DNA from: Faecalicoccus sp.
GTDB taxonomy: Bacteria; Bacillota_I; Bacilli_A; Erysipelotrichales; Erysipelotrichaceae
Length of the DNA: 25,302 nt
Reading direction: 5' to 3'
Assembly: GCA_017941505.1 (NCBI GenBank)
Contig: JAGAWH010000208.1
Location: 1-25,302, forward strand
Part shown: piece after piece, positions 1 to 7,140 of the stretch
How positions within the stretch are numbered: position 1 is the stretch's first letter
Layout of the letters: the number at the start of each line of letters is the position of its first letter
Position numbers and translations under genes: made by a program
Notes under the pieces: model-generated
What the model saw: the letters and a program-made list of their open reading frames with translations, nothing else
Told to the model about the DNA's origin: nothing
Databases searched by the model: none

Positions 1-461
1 GGAAAAAGGGTTTCATCGATTGGACACGGTTGAATAATTCACAATTGGTTCAATATGTTCCACCGAAACAGCCAACGCATCGTACCAGATCGTATTCCGG
101 TTATCGAGGCATGCCGGTTGTTCAGGAAAAACCGATTATGATGGATATTATATTCTCCATCATTACCTGTTATATTTATGCACTGTATTGGATTTACCGC
201 GCCAATGAGGATGCCAATCGAATCTTTACAGCCAATGGAGAGGCTGAGGAACTCAGTTCCTTCTTAGTTGTGATCTTAAGCATATTCACCGGCGGTTTAT
301 TCTTGATTTATTATTTCTGGAAGCTTCAGAATCGTTTAAGTGCGCTTCAGGGAAAGGATGGCGGTGACAGCATCGCAGTCTTGATCTTAACGATTTTCGG
401 TTTCCGTATTGTACCTTTGGCAATTATTCAAAATACGATTAATCAATTATCTCGTCAGTAA
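1..461 (+). CDS. DUF4234-like membrane protein, 5' end cut by window
   Basis: The reading frame is open from base 3 to a TAA at 459-461. The first possible start inside the window is a TTG at 30 with no ribosome binding site at proper spacing, so the gene most likely begins before the window. The visible part has a short polar segment rich in Pro/Gln/Arg, then three hydrophobic stretches. The first (MMDIIFSIITCYIYALYWIY) is followed by a charged RANEDANR turn. The second contains FTGGLFLIYYFWKLQNRL and the third IAVLILTIFGFRIVPLAII. This pattern of a hydrophobic helix, a YWIYR-like exit and an Asn-containing turn matches the DUF4234 family of small membrane proteins of unknown function. The stop lies 15 bases before the next gene, which has a good ribosome binding site, so the two are probably co-transcribed. 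No function is known. Confidence 0.75.
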   Translation, partial: KKGFIDWTRLNNSQLVQYVPPKQPTHRTRSYSGYRGMPVVQEKPIMMDIIFSIITCYIYALYWIYRANEDANRIFTANGEAEELSSFLVVILSIFTGGLFLIYYFWKLQNRLSALQGKDGGDSIAVLILTIFGFRIVPLAIIQNTINQLSRQ

Positions 462-476
462 ACAAAGGAGTATTTT

Positions 477-2345
477 ATGTATTGTTTAAATTGCGGATTT
501 GAAATTATGGAAGGGGCTAAGTTTTGCAGTGAATGCGGTACCCGCGTCCCTCAAAAAGAGCCGATTGTTCTTACAAACCATAAAGAAGAGATGGAAAAAG
601 TCATCCGGGAATTAAAGAAAAAGGTTTGGTATTACTTTGTAGATTTAAAACCCGAGGGTCCTTTTACGGAAGAAGAATTAACCCGGCTATTTGATGATGG
701 AACCATTAAGGCATCTACTGAAATCTGGCATATCGAAAGCGATGAAGCCATTCCTTATATCAAAAAGGATTCTTTCGTCTTAGAAAAAGAGACTTCTGAA
801 GAAGCTGAATCCAGTCAGGATGCATCGGTAGAGGAAGCTTTTGTAGAAGAAGATAAACCGGTTGACCAGGAGATTGTTGAACAGATGGAAGAAGTACAGC
901 CGGATAATGAGGATACAACTGTTATAGAAATAGAAAAAACAGAGCAGCCGGAAGAAACAGAAATCGTTACTGAAGATATAGAAGAAGATGTTGACCAAAC
1001 AGTTCAAACTGAATCAGAAGAAGTATCAGTTGAAACCGTAGAACAATCTATTCAAATCTATGAAGATGAAGATTCGGGAATTGTTGAGGCAGAAGAAGAA
1101 ACACCGTCTGAAGAAATAGAAGAAGAGGTTTCTCCAACTTACGAAGCTGAACAATCAACAGAGGGGGATACTGCGATCATTCTGACAGAAACAAATCAGG
1201 ATGTTTTTGAAGAAATTGAGCTATCAGATGAAGAAAATTGGGAAGCGAAGTCTGAAGTATTGGAAGATAATCTGGATTTAACGGAAGAAGCTGAATCTGA
1301 AATAGATCATCAAGCTATTCAGGAAGAGGCAAAATGGTACTATGTAGATGCAGCTAATAACCGCCAGGGACCGGTTACGGATACTGTCTTCCATGCCTTG
1401 ATTGATGAGGGTATTATCCATGAAATGACCTATATATGGACACCGGGTATGAATACATGGCTTTTCTTGAAGGACTCTGACCAATATGCTTCTCAAACAA
1501 ATCATCAAAAAGAACCGGAAGAGGCAGAAGTCTTTGGAGTAGACCAATATTGGGAAGAAGAGCCGGACAGTGATGATTATTATGCAGCCACCCAATCCGA
1601 ACCGGAAAAGAAGCCGGTTGAAGAGAATTGGTATTATGTTGACCGAATGAATAACCGTCAGGGACCGTTAAGTACGAATGCCATCCGTTCTTTGATTAAA
1701 GAAGGCACGATTCATGAGCGCACTTATCTTTGGACATCCGGTATGGCCGGTTGGGAATTGATGAAAAATACCGATTTTTATCAACCGGAACCGGAAGCAT
1801 CTAAAGACTGGTATTATATTGACTCGGCTAAAGTTCGCCAAGGAAAATTCTCCGATGCCGAAATGGATCAATTCTTATCGCAAGGTGTAATAACCGAGAA
1901 GACATATGTCTGGAAAGCAGGAATGACGCAATGGGCATTATTAAAGGATACAGCTCTTTCAAGAGGTGATAAGGCATCGATTTCTCAAGACGATGATGAA
2001 CCGTGGTTTTACCGGGGACGGGATAATTCCCGTGTAGGACCGTTTACGGCATCGGAAATGGAAGAACTGTTAAGCCGTGGTACGATTAATTACCAAACCG
2101 ATGTATGGAAAAGAGGCATGTCCAATTGGAAACCGCTGTCTTCTGCTTTACGGGTAAGTAAACCGACGCATCGGGAAGTAGAATGGTATGTTCAGATGCA
2201 CGGACAGACCATGGGTCCATATCCGGAATCAACGGTCATTCAAATGCTTCGGAACAATGAAATTAACGGCAGAACCTATGTTTGGAGTGCCGGAATGCAG
2301 GATTGGCAGCAGCTTAAAAATACATCAATTCCTAAGTCAAAATAA
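477..2345 (+). CDS. zinc-ribbon protein with six GYF_2-like (DUF4339) repeats and acidic linker
   Basis: A 622-residue protein starting at ATG 477 behind AAAGGAG. The N-terminus is a zinc ribbon with Cys3, Cys6, Cys17 and Cys20 (CxxC-N10-CxxC). Six related modules of about 50 residues follow. Each begins with a W-[YF]-[YV] motif, has a [QMV]G[PK] turn about ten residues later, then a [TY]xVW or IW element and a final GMxxW. They start near W51, W287, W385, W445, W510 and W570. The first is the most divergent and lacks GMxxW. Residues about 105-283 between modules 1 and 2 are extremely Glu/Asp rich and look disordered. The modules resemble GYF_2/DUF4339, a presumed peptide-binding fold. No membrane segment or signal peptide is visible, so it is probably cytoplasmic. 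It sits between a DUF4234-like membrane protein and an LTA-synthase-like gene. A scaffold role is inference only. Confidence 0.82.
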   Translation: MYCLNCGFEIMEGAKFCSECGTRVPQKEPIVLTNHKEEMEKVIRELKKKVWYYFVDLKPEGPFTEEELTRLFDDGTIKASTEIWHIESDEAIPYIKKDSFVLEKETSEEAESSQDASVEEAFVEEDKPVDQEIVEQMEEVQPDNEDTTVIEIEKTEQPEETEIVTEDIEEDVDQTVQTESEEVSVETVEQSIQIYEDEDSGIVEAEEETPSEEIEEEVSPTYEAEQSTEGDTAIILTETNQDVFEEIELSDEENWEAKSEVLEDNLDLTEEAESEIDHQAIQEEAKWYYVDAANNRQGPVTDTVFHALIDEGIIHEMTYIWTPGMNTWLFLKDSDQYASQTNHQKEPEEAEVFGVDQYWEEEPDSDDYYAATQSEPEKKPVEENWYYVDRMNNRQGPLSTNAIRSLIKEGTIHERTYLWTSGMAGWELMKNTDFYQPEPEASKDWYYIDSAKVRQGKFSDAEMDQFLSQGVITEKTYVWKAGMTQWALLKDTALSRGDKASISQDDDEPWFYRGRDNSRVGPFTASEMEELLSRGTINYQTDVWKRGMSNWKPLSSALRVSKPTHREVEWYVQMHGQTMGPYPESTVIQMLRNNEINGRTYVWSAGMQDWQQLKNTSIPKSK

Positions 2346-2365
2346 GCAGCGATATTAGATATTCA

Positions 2366-2394
2366 TTGATTTTCATGATTGAATTTTTTATAAT
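2366..2394 (+). promoter_or_regulatory. sigma-A-type promoter of the LTA-synthase-like gene
   Basis: TTGATT at 2366-2371, a 17-base spacer and a perfect TATAAT at 2389-2394, 28 bases before the start codon. An 8-bp inverted repeat (ATGATTGA at 2375-2382 and TCAATCAT at 2402-2409) brackets the -10 and could be an operator, although its 19-base loop makes that uncertain. The promoter implies the gene can be transcribed apart from the two upstream genes. Confidence 0.6.
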
Positions 2395-2422
2395 CTAAAA
2401 GTCAATCATTTGTGAGGTGTTT

Positions 2423-4003
2423 ATGAAAGAATCAAAAACAGTGTTAAAGATATTAGGTTTTATTCTTTTATTGGCAGCCATTTTCTTTGGATTGGTACTA
2501 CTTTTTGCAGGGCTTTGGGTAGTTGACCGTTTTGGCAGCATTCCTTTTGAACAGGTTCTCTTTACATTAACTTCACCGCTTGAAGGAACGGAAACAGATT
2601 ATGTCTCCGACTTTATTCAAAACTGTATGCCGATTCCTGCCATTATCACGTTAGTGTTTGGTGCATTGGTGCTGTTAAATAAAAAGTTTAAATGGACAGG
2701 TAAACTCTTGTCCGGAGAACAGGAGAATAAAAAGTTGTTAAGAGCTTTGACATTACCGGTTGTGGGAGTTGTGGTCTTCTGTGTAGGTCTTTCATCCTTT
2801 TTAAACAAGGTGCGCTATTTTGAGTATCTGGATAATCGAAATTCCACTTCCACATTTTATGAGGAATATTATGTGGATGCCAGAGATGTAAATTTCACTT
2901 TCCCGGAACAGAAACGGAATTTGGTATATATCTTCTTAGAATCGATGGAAACTACCTATGAGGATAAAGAAAACGGCGGATATATGGACCCAACTTTCTA
3001 TTCCAATCTTTATGGAGCTGAGATCGATGGTAACCGCATTCGGGAATTGACCGATCTTGCCAATGAGAATTTGACCTTTAAAGGCGACAATAATGAAAAT
3101 AACGGCTTTAATGTACCGGATTTCAACAACTGGACAGTTGCGGCCATGATTGGTCAGACAGCCGGTATTCCGTTGAATGTTTCTGCCGGAGGCAATGACT
3201 ATGTCGGCAAGGACTCTTATATTCCGGGAGCTTACAGCTTAGGTGATGTCTTACATGTCAACGGATATCGTCAGGAGCTCTTACTGGGGTCGGAAGGTAT
3301 TTTTGGCGGACGGTATTTCTATTTCCGCTCGCATGGACATTACGATATCGTGGATTATACCAGCGCTATTATGAACCGCTGGATTGCACCGAGTTATCAT
3401 GTCTGGTGGGGATATGAAGATGAGAAATTATTTGAATATGCCAAAATTGAATTGACCGAATTAGCAGCCAGCGGACAGCCTTTTAACTTTACAACGTTAA
3501 CAGCAGATACCCATTTTGAAGATGGTTATATCTGTGACGATTGTGAAGATGCATATAACGAGGATGTATTTTCCATGGTAATGTCCTGTTCGTCCAAGCG
3601 TGTTACCGACTTTGTTCATTGGATCCAGGAGCAGCCCTGGTATGAAAATACCACGATCGTAGTCGCCGGTGACCATAAAAGTATGGACACGGACTGGTTT
3701 GATGATATCGATCCATCCTACCAGAGAAAAGGATATTATGTGATCATTAATCCGGCTATTCAACCGGAAACAAATGAGTCACGTGCCATCTGCACGTATG
3801 ATTTATATCCTACAACCTTAGCTGCAATGGGCGTTACATTCGATTCTGACCGGTTGGGATTAGGTACAAATTTATTTACCACAACACCGACATTAACGGA
3901 AGAATTTGGTTTTGAAGAGCTGAATAAAAAGCTCATGGTATCATCGGATTACTACGATAACCATATTTTGAAAGGTGTAGATTTACCGAAAAATGAGAAT
4001 TAA
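2423..4003 (+). CDS. LTA synthase/MdoB-family phosphoglycerol transferase (sulfatase fold)
   Basis: Membrane enzyme of the alkaline-phosphatase/sulfatase superfamily. Relatives move glycerol-phosphate from phosphatidylglycerol onto lipoteichoic acid or glucans outside the cell. I chose ATG 2423 (526 residues) because GAGG at 2414-2417 sits five bases upstream; a GTG at 2417 overlaps that site. Three hydrophobic segments lie near residues 8-34, 65-83 and 106-124, fewer than the five of classical LtaS and closer to MdoB/OpgB-type proteins. The catalytic domain shows the metal-binding Glu173 in FLESMETT, the probable nucleophile Thr238 in NNWTVAAMIGQTAGIPL, and the Asp417-His418 pair in VAGDHKSM, so it appears active. 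The extra segment YICDDCEDAY has a paired-Cys motif. It has its own promoter and terminator. The exact acceptor cannot be told from sequence. Confidence 0.87.
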   Translation: MKESKTVLKILGFILLLAAIFFGLVLLFAGLWVVDRFGSIPFEQVLFTLTSPLEGTETDYVSDFIQNCMPIPAIITLVFGALVLLNKKFKWTGKLLSGEQENKKLLRALTLPVVGVVVFCVGLSSFLNKVRYFEYLDNRNSTSTFYEEYYVDARDVNFTFPEQKRNLVYIFLESMETTYEDKENGGYMDPTFYSNLYGAEIDGNRIRELTDLANENLTFKGDNNENNGFNVPDFNNWTVAAMIGQTAGIPLNVSAGGNDYVGKDSYIPGAYSLGDVLHVNGYRQELLLGSEGIFGGRYFYFRSHGHYDIVDYTSAIMNRWIAPSYHVWWGYEDEKLFEYAKIELTELAASGQPFNFTTLTADTHFEDGYICDDCEDAYNEDVFSMVMSCSSKRVTDFVHWIQEQPWYENTTIVVAGDHKSMDTDWFDDIDPSYQRKGYYVIINPAIQPETNESRAICTYDLYPTTLAAMGVTFDSDRLGLGTNLFTTTPTLTEEFGFEELNKKLMVSSDYYDNHILKGVDLPKNEN

Positions 4004-4029
4004 GCGATGGTTTTAAGCCATCGCTTTTT
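4003..4029 (+). terminator. rho-independent terminator after LTA-synthase-like gene
   Basis: Eight-base-pair stem AGCGATGG / CCATCGCT with a 7-base loop and a T5 tract at 4025-4029, starting at the last base of the stop codon. Confidence 0.9.
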
Positions 4030-4065
4030 GAATGAAAAATAATATCTTTCCGATTTCTTTTTTTC

Positions 4066-4094
4066 TTTTTAATTACTCGTATCTGTGCTATATT
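4066..4094 (+). promoter_or_regulatory. probable pfkA promoter (extended -10)
   Basis: An extended -10, TGCTATATT, lies at 4086-4094, with TATATT at 4089-4094, 45 bases before the pfkA start. The expected -35 position (4066-4071) holds only a T-rich hexamer. The call therefore rests on the TGN extension and on position after a terminator. Confidence 0.4.
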
Positions 4095-4139
4095 TTAATT
4101 AAGAAAAAATACATAATTCGTTTCTAGGAGGGCACTCTT

Positions 4140-5102
4140 ATGGTAAGAAGAATCGGAATTTTAACCTCCGGTGGCGATTCGCCGGGGATGAATGCGGGCA
4201 TCCGCGCCGTTACTCGAATTGGGTTGAACAGCGGATTGGAAGTCTTCGGAATTTATAATGGATATAAAGGAATGGTCGAAGGCTATATTGAACCGTTAAC
4301 TCGTGATTTTGTAGCGGAAATCGGAACACGCGGAGGTACTATTTTAGGTTCAGCGCGTCTTCCTGAATTCAAAGATGAAGAAGTACGTCGTAAGGCTATC
4401 CATCAATTGGGAAAACGCGGCATTGAAGCTGTCGTTGTTATTGGTGGTGACGGATCTTACCGTGGAGCTTTATCACTCACTCGTATGGGAATTAACTGTA
4501 TTGGTTTACCGGGAACAATTGATAATGATATTTCATGTACGGAATATACAATTGGATTCCAGACTGCTCTTGAAACAGTAGTAGATGCAGTCGATAAATT
4601 ACGTGATACTTCCAACTCACATCACCGCTGCTCAATTATTGAAGTAATGGGTAACCGTTGTGGTGATCTGGCTTTATGGTCCGGAATTGCCTGTGGTGCA
4701 GATATTGTTATTAACAGTGATACCGGATTTGATGAACAGGAAGTAATTGACAGATTACGTGATATCGATTTGATCAAGAAGAAAAAACATGCGGTTGTAG
4801 TTATCAGTGAAAAGATTACCGACGTTGACCAGTTCGCGAAGAAGATTTCCTTGAATACAGGCTTTGCAGGACGTGCAACTGTATTGGGTCATATCCAGCG
4901 TGGTGGAGCTGCATGCCCATTTGACCGTGTATTGGCTTCCAGAATGGGTGAAAAAGCAGTTGATCTGCTGATGCAGGGAATCGGTGGACAGTGTATCTGC
5001 ATCCGTGAAAACAAGATCGTTGGTATCCCAATTGAAGAAGCATTGGTAATGCCACCTGAATCACGTAAACCATTGATGAACTTATTCGAAAGATTAGTTT
5101 AG
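4140..5102 (+). CDS. pfkA: ATP-dependent 6-phosphofructokinase
   Basis: Phosphorylates fructose-6-phosphate to fructose-1,6-bisphosphate, the committed step of glycolysis, in the cytoplasm. The 320-residue length matches bacterial PfkA. Visible signatures are LTSGGDSPGMNAGIRA (residues 8-23, ATP-binding glycines 11-12), GGDGSYRGA around residues 102-110, PGTIDNDI with the catalytic Asp128 (equivalent to E. coli Asp127), and MGNRCGDLALWSG around residue 170. The glycine after GGD (GGDGS) indicates the ATP- rather than the pyrophosphate-dependent type. The start is ATG 4140 with AGGAGGG seven bases upstream. A terminator separates it from pyk, so the usual pfkA-pyk pairing is kept in order, but each gene has its own transcription signals. 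Confidence 0.97.
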   Translation: MVRRIGILTSGGDSPGMNAGIRAVTRIGLNSGLEVFGIYNGYKGMVEGYIEPLTRDFVAEIGTRGGTILGSARLPEFKDEEVRRKAIHQLGKRGIEAVVVIGGDGSYRGALSLTRMGINCIGLPGTIDNDISCTEYTIGFQTALETVVDAVDKLRDTSNSHHRCSIIEVMGNRCGDLALWSGIACGADIVINSDTGFDEQEVIDRLRDIDLIKKKKHAVVVISEKITDVDQFAKKISLNTGFAGRATVLGHIQRGGAACPFDRVLASRMGEKAVDLLMQGIGGQCICIRENKIVGIPIEEALVMPPESRKPLMNLFERLV

Positions 5103-5115
5103 TTAAGACAATAAG

Positions 5116-5140
5116 AAAGACATAGCGATATGTCTTTTTT
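5116..5140 (+). terminator. terminator after pfkA
   Basis: Nine-base-pair stem AAAGACATA / TATGTCTTT around a GCGA loop, followed by a T6 tract. It lies 13 bases after the pfkA stop and upstream of the pyk promoter. Confidence 0.9.
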
Positions 5141-5152
5141 CTATATGAAAAC

Positions 5153-5167
5153 TTGAAAACGTTTTCT
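5153..5167 (+). promoter_or_regulatory. cre site (CcpA box) upstream of pyk
   Basis: TTGAAAACGTTTTCT matches the published CcpA consensus WTGNAANCGNWNNCW at every defined position. It ends two bases before the pyk -35 hexamer, centred about 44 bases before the predicted transcription start. A site just upstream of the -35 is the arrangement seen where CcpA activates. The match is seen; the direction of regulation is inferred. Confidence 0.72.
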
Positions 5168-5169
5168 GG

Positions 5170-5197
5170 TTGACATTGATTCAAGAATGTGTATTAA
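5170..5197 (+). promoter_or_regulatory. pyk promoter
   Basis: Perfect TTGACA at 5170-5175, a 16-base spacer and TATTAA at 5192-5197, placing transcription start near 5204. It lies between the pfkA terminator and pyk. Confidence 0.75.
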
Positions 5198-5205
5198 TGC
5201 TTACG

Positions 5206-5220
5206 ACATGCAGTGCATGT
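5206..5220 (+). repeat. inverted repeat in the pyk leader
   Basis: ACATGCA-G-TGCATGT is a perfect 7-bp inverted repeat around one base, at the predicted transcription start and just upstream of the GAGGT ribosome binding site at 5225-5229. It could be an operator half-pair or a short 5'-terminal mRNA hairpin. Sequence alone does not decide. Confidence 0.6.
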
Positions 5221-5235
5221 ATGTGAGGTAAATAG

Positions 5236-6657
5236 ATGAAACAGAATAAAAAGACAAAAATTGTATGTACAATCGGACCGGCATCAGAGAACAAAGAAGT
5301 GTTAAAAAAATTAGTGGAAGCCGGTATGAATATTGCCCGTTTGAACTTTTCTCACGGGTCTTATGAGGAGCATGAAAAGCGAATCAATTTGATCCGTGAA
5401 ATATCTAAAGAAATGGATGTTCCTATTGGAATTCTACTTGACACCAAGGGTCCGGAAATCCGTCTTGGTGATTTTGAAAACGGCGGTGTTCAATTTGAAC
5501 AGGATGATATCGTAAAGATGGTAAAAGAGAATGTTCTTGGCAACCATGAACAATTCACCATTCTATGTCCGGAAGTATTCAGCGATGTATCCGTAGGGGA
5601 TTATATCTTGATGGATGATGGAAAAATGCGTGTCGATATTACGGAAGTAGGCGATGGTTATTTAATGGGTAAGGTAGCCAATCCGCATTTCTTAAAATCG
5701 CATAAAGGATGTAACTTACCGGGAATCCATTTAAGTATGCCGTTCCTTTCTGAAAAGGATGAAAACGATATCCGCTTTGGATGTAAACATGATATCGATT
5801 ATATTGCGGCCAGCTTTACCCGCCGCAGAAAAGATGTGCTTGCGATTCGTAACATCTTGATTGATGAAGGAAAAGAATATATTCATATCATCCCGAAGAT
5901 CGAAAACCAGGAAGGTTTTGATAACCTCCGCGATATTCTGGAAGTATCTGACGGTGTTATGGTAGCCCGTGGTGATTTAGGCGTTGAAGTTACTTTTGAG
6001 TTGGTACCGATGTATCAGAAACGCATGATTCGCATTGCCAATGAGATGGGCAAACCGGTTATTACCGCTACGCATATGCTCGAATCCATGCAGGAAAATC
6101 CTCGTCCTACCCGTGCAGAGGCAAGCGATGTTGCCAATGCGATCATGGATGGTACGGATTGTATCATGTTATCAGGAGAGACAGCTGCCGGTCATTATCC
6201 GGTAGAATGCGTTACAACCATGCATAAGATTGCGGATGCGATCGAACCGATGTTACCTTATGCCCAACGCCTTATGATCCAGAAGGAAACCAGCAGCAGA
6301 ACTTATAAGGATGCCATTGGAATTGCGGTAGCCGATACGGCCCAGGCACTTGATATCAAATGTATCGTGGCCTTTACACAAAGAGGAATCACACCGACTC
6401 GTCTTGCCAAGTTTAGACCGATTCCGCCAATCCTTGCAGTAACCTATGATGAAAAAATTCAAAGGTCACTTCTTCCTGTTTTTGGCGTAGAACCAATTGT
6501 TTCCAAGGTTCATAACACCAAGGAAAATGACGTAGAATTAGCACGTACCATCGCCTTGGAAAATGGCTTCCATCCCGGTGATAAATTCATCATTGTAGCA
6601 GGTTATCCGGGTGGTTCAGCCGGTACTACAAATATGATGAAAATCGAAGAAATTTAA
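5236..6657 (+). CDS. pyk: pyruvate kinase
   Basis: Converts phosphoenolpyruvate and ADP to pyruvate and ATP, the last step of glycolysis. The 473 residues match the compact bacterial form, without the extra C-terminal PEP-utiliser-like domain found in some Bacillus enzymes. Motifs are KTKIVCTIGPAS at the N-terminus, NFSHGSYEEH near residue 36, LDTKGPEIR near 70, the catalytic MVARGDLGVE region around 240, and the ATHMLESM segment with nearby PTRAEASDVANA that forms the active-site signature. The start is ATG 5236 behind GAGGT. It is monocistronic: promoter with cre upstream, strong terminator downstream. Confidence 0.97.
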   Translation: MKQNKKTKIVCTIGPASENKEVLKKLVEAGMNIARLNFSHGSYEEHEKRINLIREISKEMDVPIGILLDTKGPEIRLGDFENGGVQFEQDDIVKMVKENVLGNHEQFTILCPEVFSDVSVGDYILMDDGKMRVDITEVGDGYLMGKVANPHFLKSHKGCNLPGIHLSMPFLSEKDENDIRFGCKHDIDYIAASFTRRRKDVLAIRNILIDEGKEYIHIIPKIENQEGFDNLRDILEVSDGVMVARGDLGVEVTFELVPMYQKRMIRIANEMGKPVITATHMLESMQENPRPTRAEASDVANAIMDGTDCIMLSGETAAGHYPVECVTTMHKIADAIEPMLPYAQRLMIQKETSSRTYKDAIGIAVADTAQALDIKCIVAFTQRGITPTRLAKFRPIPPILAVTYDEKIQRSLLPVFGVEPIVSKVHNTKENDVELARTIALENGFHPGDKFIIVAGYPGGSAGTTNMMKIEEI

Positions 6658-6681
6658 GTGAGTGAAAGCTCACTTTTTTTT
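6656..6681 (+). terminator. terminator after pyk
   Basis: Stem AAGTGAG / CTCACTT with a 6-base loop, running into a T8 tract at 6674-6681, directly after the pyk stop codon. Confidence 0.88.
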
Positions 6682-6700
6682 GTCCATTACGGCTTGAGAA

Positions 6701-6730
6701 TTGAAAATAAGCGAGAGTGCGATATATAAT
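6701..6730 (+). promoter_or_regulatory. promoter of the HPt-receiver operon
   Basis: TTGAAA at 6701-6706, an 18-base spacer and a perfect TATAAT at 6725-6730, 36 bases before the HPt start and just after the pyk terminator. No recognisable operator lies next to it. Confidence 0.65.
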
Positions 6731-6765
6731 AAAAGTAGAAATATTTACAAGGAAGGTATTGAAAA

Positions 6766-7116
6766 GTGAAACAAATGATTGAGACCTTACGGTTGTGGGG
6801 TGCCGATATTGAGGGCGCTATGGGTCGTTTTTTAGACGACGAAGAGTTCTATATCGATTGTTTACATCGCTTTGTCAATGACGGGAATTTACGACAGTTA
6901 AAGAAGGCAGTGGACGAAGAAAATCGCGAGAATATCTTTGAATGCAGCCATTCGTTAAAAGGTACAGTAGGGACATTAGGTTTAGCTCCGCTGTATGAAA
7001 AAATCAGTGCTTTGGTTGAAGATTCCCGCTTTGAATTAAAGAATAATGTAAAGCAGGATTATGAACAATTTAATGATAAATATCTCGAGTTTTTGAAAAT
7101 TATGCAGGAAACATAA
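6766..7116 (+). CDS. HPt (histidine phosphotransfer) domain protein
   Basis: A 116-residue stand-alone histidine phosphotransfer protein. These small helical bundles carry a phosphoryl group on one His between receiver domains. The signature HSLKGTVGTLGL places the phosphorylatable His at residue 62, with Lys65 and Gly66 as in functional HPt domains. The start is GTG 6766, chosen because GGAAGG at 6751-6756 is nine bases upstream; the next ATG (6775) would be 18 bases away. The gene is the first of a two-gene operon, 24 bases before a kinase-like/receiver protein. A phosphorelay between them, or with kinases encoded elsewhere, is likely. Confidence 0.88.
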   Translation: MKQMIETLRLWGADIEGAMGRFLDDEEFYIDCLHRFVNDGNLRQLKKAVDEENRENIFECSHSLKGTVGTLGLAPLYEKISALVEDSRFELKNNVKQDYEQFNDKYLEFLKIMQET

Positions 7117-7140
7117 TGCATGTCGGTAAGGAGGGTTACT

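Noticed and set aside
780..1007. Minus-strand ORF of 75 residues inside the GYF_2-repeat gene
   Set aside because: It is the reverse shadow of the Glu/Asp-rich linker (GAA/GAT repeats read back as Phe/Leu/Ile) and has no ribosome binding site or family resemblance.
1335..2330. Tandem DNA repeats in the GYF_2 gene as a possible variable-number locus
   Set aside because: The modules are similar in protein but diverged at DNA level, with different lengths between them, so they are old duplications rather than an unstable repeat.
4816..5184. Minus-strand ORF of 122 residues over the end of pfkA
   Set aside because: It overlaps a certain gene almost entirely, runs through the pfkA terminator and pyk cre, and its translation is not protein-like.
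4140..6657. pfkA and pyk as one operon
   Set aside because: A strong terminator (5116-5140) and a complete pyk promoter with cre lie between them, so separate transcription is better supported.
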